From CAWDPQ01 sp049642465 (GTDB lineage: Bacteria; Acidobacteriota; Vicinamibacteria; Vicinamibacterales; 2-12-FULL-66-21): DNA of 25,458 bases. Location: positions 1 to 25,458 of the forward strand of contig JBAROV010000151.1 of the NCBI GenBank assembly GCA_049642465.1, given 5' to 3'. The notes under the pieces were generated by a model. It did not search any database, was not told the DNA's origin, and saw only the letters and a list, made by a program, of their open reading frames with translations. Shown piece by piece: positions 7,993 through 15,706 of this stretch; the first letter of the stretch is position 1; each line of letters opens with the position of its first letter. The position numbers and the translations under genes are program-made.

Positions 7993-9021
7993 TCATGATC
8001 TCCGCGCGAGCAGCGCCGATCGACCGACGGTGCTCGGCACGACTGTTGGCGCCCCGAAACCCGCCTCGCGCAACCACTCACCCATCTCGCCAACTGAATA
8101 GCACCGGCCCTGAGTGACGTGCATCAACAGCACCGAGTAAGCGGCCATTGCGACCGGCCCGCTCTTATCGGCGTTCAAAAAGGCCTCGTGGATGATGATC
8201 GCTCCGCCAGGCTCGAGTGACGCAGCTGACGCGTGGAGCAGGCTGCGCACGACATCCACATCCCAATCGTGCAGCACGTTCGAGTAAAGATGAACGTCGT
8301 ATCCCACCGGTAAGCGCTCGGCGAACATGTCTGCCGCAATAACGTCGACGCGATCGCTGAAACCGCGTTTTTCAATCGCACGCCGTGCGACACGATCGAC
8401 CGGTGGCTTCTCCAGCACCGACGCTCGGAGATGTGTGAAATTGGCGGCCAACGAACAGGCGTAGATCCCGGAACCGCCTCCGATGTCGAGGAGCTTCCGA
8501 TACGCAGTCAAATCCAGGTTCCTGGCCAGGGCTGGTCCGGTCAGCAAGCCGCGACAATCCATGGCGGCGAGGAACTCTTCCGCAAATCCTTCGGTCTCCA
8601 TCGCGCGATGCCAATCGGCCTCATCCTTGCGGCTGGCAAAGCTCGCCGGCTGCCCGGTCTGAAGCACACGCAGCAGGTCCTCCGCAATAGGACGATCCGT
8701 CTGACGGGGAAAGTACGGTCCCAGATACCAGGGGGAGCCCGCGACGAGGTGTTCGCGTGCCACAGCGCTCGTTCGCAGCACCTCACCATCGCGTTCGAGC
8801 AATCCCAGCGACACAAAGAGCGTCGTCATCACGTCGACCGGACGAACCTGAAGTTTGAGACCTTCCGCGATGTTCGCGATCGTGCCGGGGTGCTGGTTCA
8901 GCCAGGTGAAAAAATCCAATCCCTTTAGCGCGGCGATCAGCATGTCGGTCGAGTACAGCTCGTCGCGACTGCGATAGAGCACGGTGGGATCGGTGGCGGG
9001 CGAGCGTGTCAGGTCGGCCAT
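7993..9021 (-). CDS. O-methyltransferase-like protein, SAM-dependent (family 2)
   Basis: A 342-residue protein with the layout of plant-type/polyketide O-methyltransferases. An N-terminal helical, winged-helix-like dimerisation part (about 20-95) is followed by a Rossmann SAM-binding domain with LLDIGGGSG (177-185). An acidic residue region follows, then NVLHDWDVD (248-256), where His251 aligns with the catalytic base of this family. It probably methylates a hydroxyl of a small molecule; the acceptor is unknown. It is the last gene of the five-gene minus operon, starting only 3 bases after the stop of the upstream gene. Its 3' end faces the large inverted repeat at 7757-7985, which may terminate the operon. 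Related N- or C-methyltransferases share the fold, so the O-specificity is an inference. Confidence 0.85.
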   Translation of the reverse strand: MADLTRSPATDPTVLYRSRDELYSTDMLIAALKGLDFFTWLNQHPGTIANIAEGLKLQVRPVDVMTTLFVSLGLLERDGEVLRTSAVAREHLVAGSPWYLGPYFPRQTDRPIAEDLLRVLQTGQPASFASRKDEADWHRAMETEGFAEEFLAAMDCRGLLTGPALARNLDLTAYRKLLDIGGGSGIYACSLAANFTHLRASVLEKPPVDRVARRAIEKRGFSDRVDVIAADMFAERLPVGYDVHLYSNVLHDWDVDVVRSLLHASAASLEPGGAIIIHEAFLNADKSGPVAMAAYSVLLMHVTQGRCYSVGEMGEWLREAGFGAPTVVPSTVGRSALLARRS

Positions 9022-9024
9022 AGG

Positions 9025-10704
9025 TTAGGGATCGATGAGTTTGTGGTACCGGCCCATCCAGTACGGCAGCAGAAAGTACGCGCCATCGTCTTCCGATCGA
9101 CCACCGTTGCCGCCGTCCAGGCTGTAGGGATTTCCGTTCCACTTGGACATCGGCAACTCGTCGTACGGCAGCACGATCAACGCCTGACGACGCTTGAAGC
9201 GATCGCTCATGGGGTCGATAGGCACATCCTGGCGATGCGAGTTCCTGACGTCCCACTGCACGAGATCGATTGGGATCTCCTGCAGCGTGCGGATCGATTC
9301 CGACCGATCGAACTCTCCGCTAGACGTGCCGGCTGCGTAGATGAAATTCCAGAGCGGGTTCCGCTCGGGACGTTCGACCTGCCAGCTTCGCTCGAGGCTT
9401 TGCTTGTAGATCTCGAGCAGCGCTGGATCGTCTTCGTAGCGCAGCAGCGGGTAATACGACAGGAATGCCAGCTCGTCGTCCGAATGATTGATGTGTCCGG
9501 GAACCATCACCTTCTGATTGCGCGTGAGCAGATCGTAGTTGTGCGTTTTGATCAGATCGTCGTACGCCCGACGGAACTTCGCGCGAAGGTCCGGATTGGT
9601 CGTGAGATGGAGCGCCACGCGCAGGTGGGAGAGGATGTGCAGCGCGCGCAGGCCGGTTTCGTCGGGGTCTTCCCAGATTGCGCCGGGACCCCACCACCCC
9701 CATCGAGTCTTCTGCCCATCCACGTCCACGAGCTGGTAGCCGTGATCGAGAATATGGTTGGTGATCCGCTCGGTAACGGAGCGAAGTGCCGCCTTCTCGT
9801 TATCTGTCGCAACCAGGTCGTGGTAAATCGGATAGACGAAGTAATGCCCGACGATTTCGTCCGAACTGGTGTCACCCTTCCAGCGCCACGCTTTGTCTGA
9901 CGCGTCGTGCCATTCACCGTCCTTGGGCTGCACGTCTTCACCGACTTTCACGAAGGAGCGCGCGGGAAATCCCGGGATCCCGGTGATGGATTCGAGGCGC
10001 ATGATCGCTTGTATGCCTCTCCGGGCGTTCTCCCGAGCCCCGGCGTCGCGCGTCACCGCAAAGCGAAACGATTCCGCCGCGACGTACATCGCCGTCCACA
10101 GCCCGTCGTTGTCGGTGGAGACCATCTGGTTCGTCGTCAGGTCACCTGGGACGCGCAATTGAGAACTCGCCGTGAGACCCCACCGGTTGTGGCGTTGCTG
10201 AATTCGATCGATGAAGGCACGCGATTTGTCCTGGAGCGTCGTGACCTGGTACTCGATGCGTGAGAGACCGCCTGCAGTTTCTATCCAGGTGACATCTCCC
10301 TGAAAGCCGATGCCGCTGACGCGATCGTCAGGAAGCCACCTTCGCCCGGCAAAATACTCACGCGAGCTGCGATCCCGATCGATTCGAATCGCTCCTTCCG
10401 GCGTACCGATCCAGGTGACGGCCGGTGTCTGTCGTGCTGTAACGCTGAAGCGCGTGCTCGGTAACGGACCGGATTCCAGCAGCTCTCGCCGGAGCTGAGA
10501 GTCGACGTCGCGGCGAATCTCGACGCGTCCAGACGTCAATCTCGCGAACTCGTCCGATGAGTGAAAGGTCCGTGTCTTTTGGCGGTAGGTCGTCGCTGTC
10601 GTTTGAGGAACAGACGCGGAGGGGAACGACGTCCCTCCCAAATAGAACATCAGCGCGGCAAAGCCCGGCAGGGCCGCTGCGATCCAGGCTCGTCGTGAAC
10701 GCAT
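9025..10704 (-). CDS. Secreted or membrane-anchored protein of unknown function (propeller-like N-part, helical C-part)
   Basis: I do not recognise a named family. I chose ATG 10704 (559 residues) because the longer frame from 10890 overlaps the preceding permease gene and shows no protein-like start. After M-R-S-R-R comes a hydrophobic signal or anchor (about 6-24). Residues 96-152 contain two blade-like repeats (VTWIGTPEGAIRID and VTWIETAGGLSRIE) resembling two-component-regulator or PQQ-like propeller strands. From about 190 on the protein is rich in helices and aromatic residues (MVSTDNDGLWTAMYVAAESF, GWWGPGAIWEDPDETGLRAL), reminiscent of the (alpha/alpha) toroids of glycan-active enzymes. 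A glycan- or sugar-related extracytoplasmic function is therefore possible but unproven. It lies 10 bases after the PTS IIC-like gene and 3 bases before the methyltransferase gene, so it belongs to the operon. Confidence 0.75.
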   Translation of the reverse strand: MRSRRAWIAAALPGFAALMFYLGGTSFPSASVPQTTATTYRQKTRTFHSSDEFARLTSGRVEIRRDVDSQLRRELLESGPLPSTRFSVTARQTPAVTWIGTPEGAIRIDRDRSSREYFAGRRWLPDDRVSGIGFQGDVTWIETAGGLSRIEYQVTTLQDKSRAFIDRIQQRHNRWGLTASSQLRVPGDLTTNQMVSTDNDGLWTAMYVAAESFRFAVTRDAGARENARRGIQAIMRLESITGIPGFPARSFVKVGEDVQPKDGEWHDASDKAWRWKGDTSSDEIVGHYFVYPIYHDLVATDNEKAALRSVTERITNHILDHGYQLVDVDGQKTRWGWWGPGAIWEDPDETGLRALHILSHLRVALHLTTNPDLRAKFRRAYDDLIKTHNYDLLTRNQKVMVPGHINHSDDELAFLSYYPLLRYEDDPALLEIYKQSLERSWQVERPERNPLWNFIYAAGTSSGEFDRSESIRTLQEIPIDLVQWDVRNSHRQDVPIDPMSDRFKRRQALIVLPYDELPMSKWNGNPYSLDGGNGGRSEDDGAYFLLPYWMGRYHKLIDP

Positions 10705-10714
10705 AAAAAGTGGG

Positions 10715-11941
10715 TCATCCAGCAAGAGAGTCGATTTTAGCCGCGAGTCTTTGCCGTTCAGCGGCTCTCGCGAAGGGAAAGTAAACCAGCATGGCAATCG
10801 CAATAGAAATCGCACCCCACGCCGCGGCCCTCCAATCTCCGCCCGTGACCAGATAGTGTCCGACAATCGGCGGCGTGGTCCATGGCACATTGATAAAAGG
10901 TTTGCGGACGAGACTCCACTGCATCAGCAAATAGCTCCCGGTCGTGAGAATCAGCGCGTTGAGTATGTAGGGAATCATGAACAACGGGTTGAGCACGATT
11001 GGCAAACCGAAAAAAATCGGCTCGTTAATCTGGAAGATCTGTGTCGGCAGCGACAGCCGGCTGACCCTTCGGAATCCCGGGTCCTTCGAGTTCCATAGCA
11101 CGAGGGCAAGCGCGATCGTCGCGCCGGTTCCCCCAACGTTCACGAATGTGGTGAAGAATCCGTAAGCGGTCGCATAGGGCAACGGTGTGCCCTGGTTGAG
11201 CGCTGCGACATTGGCCGAGAGATACTGGAGAAAAATCGGCGCGACAACCGCATCGACTGCATTGTCACCGTTGATTCCGACGGACCAGAGCATGGTGACG
11301 ATCAATGCGTACACGAGAATGCCCGGCAACGTATTCAAGGCGAAAACGAGCGGTTGAAAAGCTGCCTGAACCGCACGGTTGACGTCCACGCCGAGCACAA
11401 ACCTGACCGTCCAGAACGCGACGACCAGGAACAGCAGTGGAACCAGCGAAATAAACGATTGCGATACGATCGGCGGTACGCCCGGTGGCAGCCGAACGAC
11501 GAGCTTTCGATCGGTGAAAAACTTTTGAATCTCGACGGTGATCAGACCGACGAGGATGGCCGCAAAGAGACCACTCGAACCGAGCCCGTTCATTGTCAAG
11601 GTGAGGCTCTGGGCATCTATCTGGACCATCAAAAACACGACGGTCGCCATCGTTGCGCTGACGATGGCTTCCTGGTCGAGGCGCTTCCCGAGATCGTAGG
11701 CAATGCTGAAACAGGCGACCACACCCAGAAGTCCGAACGTGGCCGTAACCGGCACTTGAAGCAGCGGCAAGAACGCCGCAATCTGGTTCTCCCAACCTTT
11801 GATTGGCAGGTGGGCGAGGATGGTGAAGACGCCGCCGACGATCGTCAATGGCACGATCGAGACCATCCCTGCCCTGACTGCTGACAGGTACGGGTTTCGA
11901 TCGAGCGCAGTGAAAAAACCCGATCCGCTGTCGGTCAGCAT
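10715..11941 (-). CDS. Orphan PTS EIIC-like sugar permease (cellobiose/lactose type)
   Basis: A 408-residue integral membrane protein with about ten hydrophobic segments. The signature QINEPIFFGLPIVLNP (304-319) is characteristic of the EIIC of cellobiose/lactose-type phosphotransferase systems (CelB/ChbC). These normally translocate a sugar while EIIB phosphorylates it. No EIIA or EIIB gene and no phospho-beta-glycosidase is visible in the window. In the motif usually written GIHG, involved in substrate handling in ChbC, this protein reads SVGINGDN (220-227): Asn replaces the His. That suggests transport without phosphorylation, or another activity, but this is inference from memory of the motif. 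The start overlaps the stop of the aminotransferase gene by 7 bases, so it is firmly embedded in the operon. Confidence 0.88.
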   Translation of the reverse strand: MLTDSGSGFFTALDRNPYLSAVRAGMVSIVPLTIVGGVFTILAHLPIKGWENQIAAFLPLLQVPVTATFGLLGVVACFSIAYDLGKRLDQEAIVSATMATVVFLMVQIDAQSLTLTMNGLGSSGLFAAILVGLITVEIQKFFTDRKLVVRLPPGVPPIVSQSFISLVPLLFLVVAFWTVRFVLGVDVNRAVQAAFQPLVFALNTLPGILVYALIVTMLWSVGINGDNAVDAVVAPIFLQYLSANVAALNQGTPLPYATAYGFFTTFVNVGGTGATIALALVLWNSKDPGFRRVSRLSLPTQIFQINEPIFFGLPIVLNPLFMIPYILNALILTTGSYLLMQWSLVRKPFINVPWTTPPIVGHYLVTGGDWRAAAWGAISIAIAMLVYFPFARAAERQRLAAKIDSLAG

Positions 11942-13170
11942 CGAACGGCAGCAGTCAGTTCGTGGCGGTATTCGTAGACCTTCTCAAAGGCGCGCGCGAT
12001 CTCCTCCATGTCGTCACGAGAGCCGAGAAACAGGTTCTGCCCGAGCCAGATAGCCTGCTCGCAGAGGAGATCGCTCGCGGGACAGCGTGTCTTCGTGTAG
12101 TCGAGCCTCGCCACCGCTCCCGAGAGGTACGGGCCGAAGGCCTTGTGGCGGAAGAGCGGCTGGTTCGGCAGCGAAAATCCGTAGCCACCGGAACAGGGAA
12201 TCCCTTCAGCGTCGAGGGCTTTGACCACAGCATCGCGCGGGGCACCGAACGCAGCCGGATCGAGCCGCAACATGAACAGGTGATAACTGTGCCGGGTACA
12301 TTCCGCCGGTCGCGCCTGCGGGTGAAGCCCCGGCAGGGCGCAAATCCGGCCAGCCAGGTGCTGCCCATTCGCGTCCCGCCTGCGCGTCTGCTCCTCGAGC
12401 CGATCGAGCTGGCCATTGAGGACGGCGCCCTGGAATTCGCCCAACCGATAGTTTCCCGAAACGACGTGATGCTCGTACCACACGCCGTCTGGCACGCGAC
12501 CGCAGTTGTGAATCGATCGACACGCATCCGCAAGTTGCGCATCGTTGGTCGTGATGATCCCTCCCTCACCGGAGGTGAGGTTCTTGCTCGACTGAAACGA
12601 GAAGGTCGCAAGATCGCCGAGCGAGCCCGCCGGCTTCCCGCGATATGACGCACCGTGCGCGTGTGCCGCGTCTTCGAGGAGCACCAGCTTCCGCTCTTTC
12701 GCAATCGACGCGAGTGCCTGCATGTCTGCAGGTTGACCGGCGAAGTGCACGGCGATGATGGCCCTGGTTCGCGGGGTCACCGCCGATGCCACGGCGGCGG
12801 GGTCGAGATTGAACGTCTTCAGGTCGACGTCGGCAAACACCGGCACGGCGTTCGCCTCGACGACCGCCGAGGCGGTCGAGACGAACGTGTACGGAGGGAC
12901 GATCACCTCGTCCTCGGCACGAATGCCAGCCGCGAGCAAGGCGACACGCAGCGCAACGGTACCGTTGACGACGGCAATAGCGCGAGCGCAGCCATGTATC
13001 GCCGCGAAGCGGCGTTCGAATTCCTCGACCTCCGCGCCGTCCAGGCGGCCCCACTGACCGCTTCTCAAGGTGCGCAGCAGCCGGGCCTCCTCGGCCTCGC
13101 TGAAAATCGGCCACTCCGGGAAGGGCCTGGAACGAACCCGCGGCCCACCGAGCAAAGCGAGTTGCGGCAT
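11935..13170 (-). CDS. DegT/DnrJ/EryC1/StrS family PLP-dependent aminotransferase
   Basis: A 411-residue fold-type I aminotransferase. I start it at ATG 13170 (MPQLALLGGP), a typical family opening; the frame extends to 13533 but that part overlaps the GNAT gene and is Arg-rich shadow sequence. Conserved features are VVNGTVALRVAL (cofactor phosphate region, about 67-78), PPYTFVSTASA (92-102), EDAAHAHGA with Asp167 (pyridine-nitrogen partner) and FSFQSSKNLTSGEGG, whose Lys196 is the predicted Schiff-base lysine. Family members transfer an amino group onto keto-sugars or cyclitols during synthesis of amino-sugars, O-antigens and antibiotics. Its ATG shares one base with the TGA of the upstream acetyltransferase (TGATG at 13168-13172), and its own stop overlaps the permease start, indicating coupled translation. 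The substrate is unknown; an amino-sugar or cyclitol is the best guess. Confidence 0.92.
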   Translation of the reverse strand: MPQLALLGGPRVRSRPFPEWPIFSEAEEARLLRTLRSGQWGRLDGAEVEEFERRFAAIHGCARAIAVVNGTVALRVALLAAGIRAEDEVIVPPYTFVSTASAVVEANAVPVFADVDLKTFNLDPAAVASAVTPRTRAIIAVHFAGQPADMQALASIAKERKLVLLEDAAHAHGASYRGKPAGSLGDLATFSFQSSKNLTSGEGGIITTNDAQLADACRSIHNCGRVPDGVWYEHHVVSGNYRLGEFQGAVLNGQLDRLEEQTRRRDANGQHLAGRICALPGLHPQARPAECTRHSYHLFMLRLDPAAFGAPRDAVVKALDAEGIPCSGGYGFSLPNQPLFRHKAFGPYLSGAVARLDYTKTRCPASDLLCEQAIWLGQNLFLGSRDDMEEIARAFEKVYEYRHELTAAVRC

Positions 13171-13793
13171 CAGAGAGTCATTCCCATGTAAATCGTGCGG
13201 TCGGACCCCGAACCGGCTTCGGTCAGCTCGCGAAAACCAAGCCGTCGGTAGAACCCGAGTGCCCGGGTGTTCAACGCACTCACGCCAAGATGCGCGCCGG
13301 GGGAACCTCGCGCGCGTAGTGTATCCATGATCTGCTCGAGCATGAGCCGGCCGTACCCGCGGCCCTGCGCTCGCGGCAACAGGTCGATGTGCAGGTGCGA
13401 GGGATAGCGATCGTACGGCTCCGGGCAGAAATAATCTGGATGATGATAGGCGTGATAGACCTGCTGCACGCGGGTCCAACCGCCGGGATCTCCACCGGGC
13501 GGTGGAAACCGTGCGCGCAGGTTCGGGCGCCACTCCACTTCATACCGCGCGTAAAAGTCGCGCGAATCGAACGCCCCGAAGGCGTAGCCGCAAATGCCGT
13601 GTTGATCGTCGAGGATCAGGCTCAAATCGGGTTCGAGCGCCAGGTAGGGGCCAACGTAGAGCCGCCCGAGCGCATCGGGATCTTCGCGGTAGTACGGCTC
13701 ACCGTCCTGCCCGTGGTCGCCCGTCTTGAGGCAGACGTAGTACGCGCCTGACTCATCGCCAGGTTGCGCGGGGCGAATCGTGAAGTCAGGCAT
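13170..13793 (-). CDS. GNAT family N-acetyltransferase
   Basis: A 207-residue protein. The acetyl-CoA binding motif A is PSHLHIDLLPRAQGRGYGRL (131-150), with the Q/RxxGxG/A pattern at R141-G144-G146. LGVSALNTRALGFYRRLGF follows, the usual last strand and helix of GNAT enzymes. The segment YHAYHHPDYF ... RYPSHLHIDLLP resembles the bacterial homologues of the acetyltransferase-like C-domain of O-GlcNAcase, so an amino-sugar or peptide substrate is conceivable. It is the first gene of the minus operon. An in-frame TAA two codons before the ATG fixes the earliest possible start; the nearest GAGGAG lies 15 bases upstream, which is long for a ribosome site. It is coupled to the aminotransferase gene, so acetylation of the newly introduced amine is an attractive inference. 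Confidence 0.88.
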   Translation of the reverse strand: MPDFTIRPAQPGDESGAYYVCLKTGDHGQDGEPYYREDPDALGRLYVGPYLALEPDLSLILDDQHGICGYAFGAFDSRDFYARYEVEWRPNLRARFPPPGGDPGGWTRVQQVYHAYHHPDYFCPEPYDRYPSHLHIDLLPRAQGRGYGRLMLEQIMDTLRARGSPGAHLGVSALNTRALGFYRRLGFRELTEAGSGSDRTIYMGMTL

Positions 13794-14017
13794 GAGTTAG
13801 GCGCATCTCTCCTCTTATCATGCAACGGGAACCCTGCCATGCTCGCTCCCCCACATTCAGGCGCCACCAGCACGCAAAAGGTTTTCCCGAGGCTACGCGC
13901 CGCCGTTCGATTCTGCCGTCCCGGGACTTTCACCGGGGGGGCAATCCGACGTAGGATTTCGCGTCCGCGTGCGAGCCCGGTTTCGCCGGCTCTACATCGC
14001 TTCCAAGGAGCACGACC
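13794..14017. promoter_or_regulatory. Divergent intergenic region between the five-gene operon and the amidohydrolase
   Basis: This 224-base stretch separates divergent starts and should contain the promoters of both units. I see a strong ribosome site AAGGAG (14005-14010), 7 bases before ATG 14018. Toward the minus side I see only a purine-rich GAGGAG. No convincing -35/-10 pair or operator palindrome was found. Confidence 0.4.
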
Positions 14018-15196
14018 ATGTCTCGCTGGCTTCCGATTCTGCTGACTGCCGCCGTGACCTCGCTGGGCCAGTCGTCTGGCCCGCAGGCGCCGCGGTTTCC
14101 GTCGCACCCCGATTTCAAACCCACGCCAGAGGCGCCGGCCCTGCCGAAGGCCTTGATGAAACTGCCTCGGACGCCAATCACGCGAGCGAAGTTCCCGGCG
14201 ATTGACTTCCACTTCCACGGCCGCACGCTGCGGACTGCCGAGGATTACAAGAAGCTGATCGCGCTGATGGACCAGACCGGCGTCGGCGTCATCAGCAACA
14301 TGGACGGGGGCTTCGGCAAGACGTTCGATACGGCCATCAAAGTCGGAGAGCCGTTCAAGGATCGGATCATTCAATTTGCCCGGCTCGACTTCGAGGGCAT
14401 CAACCTGCCAGGTTGGACGGAGAAGACGGCCGCTGAGCTCGAACGCACTTTTCTCGCGGGTGCGGCCGGCCTGAAAATCAACAAGGTCCTGGGGCTCGAT
14501 CTGCGGAACACCGACGGCACCTACATCCAGGCGGACGATAAGCGCTTCGATCCGATCTGGGAGATGTGTGCCAAGCACAACAAGCCGGTCATGATTCACA
14601 CCAGCGATTCGTACGGCCGCTTCCTCCCGATCGGACCGGAGAACGAGCGCTACGAAGCGGGCCTGTGGCGGAGCAACCCCGAAGGGAACTACTACAAGAC
14701 TGGCCAGCCTGGGCCCGAAGTCATCGAAAAGGCGCGCGAGAACATGCACGCGAAGCATCCGAAGACGCGCTTCGTCAACGCGCACGTCGCGATGCTCTAC
14801 TACGACATGGACAAGGTCAAAGCGCTGCTCGACAAGTATCCCAACGCCGACGTCGAGATTTCGGCGAGTGTGCAGGATCTCGGGCGCGCACCGCGATTGA
14901 TTCGCGAATTCTTCCTCAAGTACCAGGACCGCATCATCTTTGGCTCGGACGGCAATCCTAACCGCGGCATCGACGAGTTCTGGGTCCCTCACTGGAGGTT
15001 CCTCGAAACCTACGACGAGCACTTCGATCATCCGGCGCAGCTGCGATCGGAAACGGGTGCGCCGCTGCATGGGCGCTGGCGGATTTCAGGGATTGGTCTG
15101 CCCGATGACGTGCTGCGGAAGGTGTATTACGCCAACGCGCTGAAGTATCTGCCGTCGGTTCGCGCGTCAATCGAAAGGCAGTTGAAAAGCCGGTAG
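14018..15196 (+). CDS. Secreted metal-dependent amidohydrolase (amidohydrolase 2 family)
   Basis: A 392-residue protein with an N-terminal signal (MSRWLPILLTAAVTSLGQ). Its TIM-barrel metal-binding pattern is AIDFHFHG (His65, His67), VMIHTSD (His194), NAHVAM (His256) and IIFGSDG (Asp311). This order fits the amidohydrolase-2/ACMSD-like family (PF04909), which hydrolyses or decarboxylates ring compounds, lactones and amides with a zinc-type metal. Export suggests a periplasmic substrate. The start is well supported by AAGGAG 7 bases upstream. A tract of 16-bp tandem repeats follows the stop, then the remnant PQQ gene. Substrate unknown; a glycan- or aromatic-derived compound is possible. Confidence 0.88.
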   Translation: MSRWLPILLTAAVTSLGQSSGPQAPRFPSHPDFKPTPEAPALPKALMKLPRTPITRAKFPAIDFHFHGRTLRTAEDYKKLIALMDQTGVGVISNMDGGFGKTFDTAIKVGEPFKDRIIQFARLDFEGINLPGWTEKTAAELERTFLAGAAGLKINKVLGLDLRNTDGTYIQADDKRFDPIWEMCAKHNKPVMIHTSDSYGRFLPIGPENERYEAGLWRSNPEGNYYKTGQPGPEVIEKARENMHAKHPKTRFVNAHVAMLYYDMDKVKALLDKYPNADVEISASVQDLGRAPRLIREFFLKYQDRIIFGSDGNPNRGIDEFWVPHWRFLETYDEHFDHPAQLRSETGAPLHGRWRISGIGLPDDVLRKVYYANALKYLPSVRASIERQLKSR

Positions 15197-15200
15197 GAGG

Positions 15201-15236
15201 GGAGGTCGGGAGGACGGGAGGTCGGGAGGACGGGAG
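15201..15236 (+). repeat. Two perfect 16-bp tandem repeats plus partial copy, purine-rich
   Basis: GGAGGTCGGGAGGACG occurs at 15201-15216 and 15217-15232 and begins again at 15233. The tract begins four bases after the amidohydrolase stop and ends just before the remnant gene's ATG at 15242, so it also supplies a GGGAG ribosome-like sequence. It may be replication slippage or a member of the 3'-end repeat family seen elsewhere in the window. Confidence 0.85.
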
Positions 15237-15241
15237 CGGTC

Positions 15242-15706
15242 ATGACACGGTTGCTCGCGAGCGGTATCACAGTCCTACTGATGGGAATCCTGACGGCGCA
15301 GTCCCCCTCGACGCCCGACTCATTGTCCTCGATGCGGATACAGGGCGCCGTCTGGAAGAAAGAGCTCGCCGATCCGGGTCTCAACTACACCGCGACCGGG
15401 GCGCCGCTGGCCGTGAAAGACAAAGGTCATCGTCGGCATTGCCGGCGCCGAAGGAGGCATTCGAGGCTTCCTCGACGCCTACGATGCAAAAACGGGCGAG
15501 CGCGCGTGGCGGTTCTGGACGATTCCTGCGCCCGGCGAGCCAGGCTCCGAAACCTGGGGCAACAACAACGCCTGGCGTCACGGCGGCGGATCGACGTGGC
15601 TGACGGGATCCTTCGATCCGGAGTTGAATACTCTGCCCTCTCGAAAAAAGACCTCGAGGACCTCGTGGCGTACCTGAACTCGTTGCGCCCGGAGCAGCCG
15701 CGATGA
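15242..15706 (+). pseudogene. Decayed PQQ-dependent dehydrogenase-cytochrome c gene
   Basis: The 154-codon frame begins with a plausible signal peptide (MTRLLASGITVLLMGILTAQ), but its middle is Arg-rich nonsense. Conserved quinoprotein sequence is spread over three frames. LDARLIVLDADTGR (about 15327-15350) is in one; ELADPGLNYTATGAPLAVKDK is in the frame of the ATG. After an extra G near 15425 a third frame carries VIVGIAGAEGGIRGFLDAYD, RFWTIPAPGEPGSETW and GGGSTWLTGSFDPELN. At about 15630 the propeller stops abruptly and joins SALSKKDLEDLVAYLNSLR, a typical last helix of a cytochrome c domain, again in the ATG frame. So there are at least two frameshifts and one large internal deletion. Its TGA overlaps the sulfatase ATG (15703-15706), suggesting the two once formed a translationally coupled pair. 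A sequencing error could explain one frameshift but not the deletion. Confidence 0.85.

Noticed and set aside
7823..8077. Minus-strand 84-codon frame across the inverted repeat
   Set aside because: It spans the hairpin and the 3' end of the methyltransferase gene in another frame and has no protein-like features.
10705..10890. N-terminal extension of the unknown secreted protein
   Set aside because: It overlaps the end of the permease gene and would bury the signal sequence that begins at ATG 10704.
13171..13533. N-terminal extension of the aminotransferase frame
   Set aside because: It overlaps the acetyltransferase gene and is Arg/Pro-rich; the ATG at 13170 gives the typical family start.
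13786..13806. Six-codon leader frame (MRLTHA) overlapping the acetyltransferase start
   Set aside because: The GAGGAG lies only 2 bases from its ATG and 15 from the gene's ATG, so neither spacing is convincing; it could be chance.
13622..15070. Minus-strand open frame of 482 codons across the divergent region
   Set aside because: It is a shadow of the amidohydrolase gene, running through the intergenic region and into the acetyltransferase gene in another frame; no recognisable domain.
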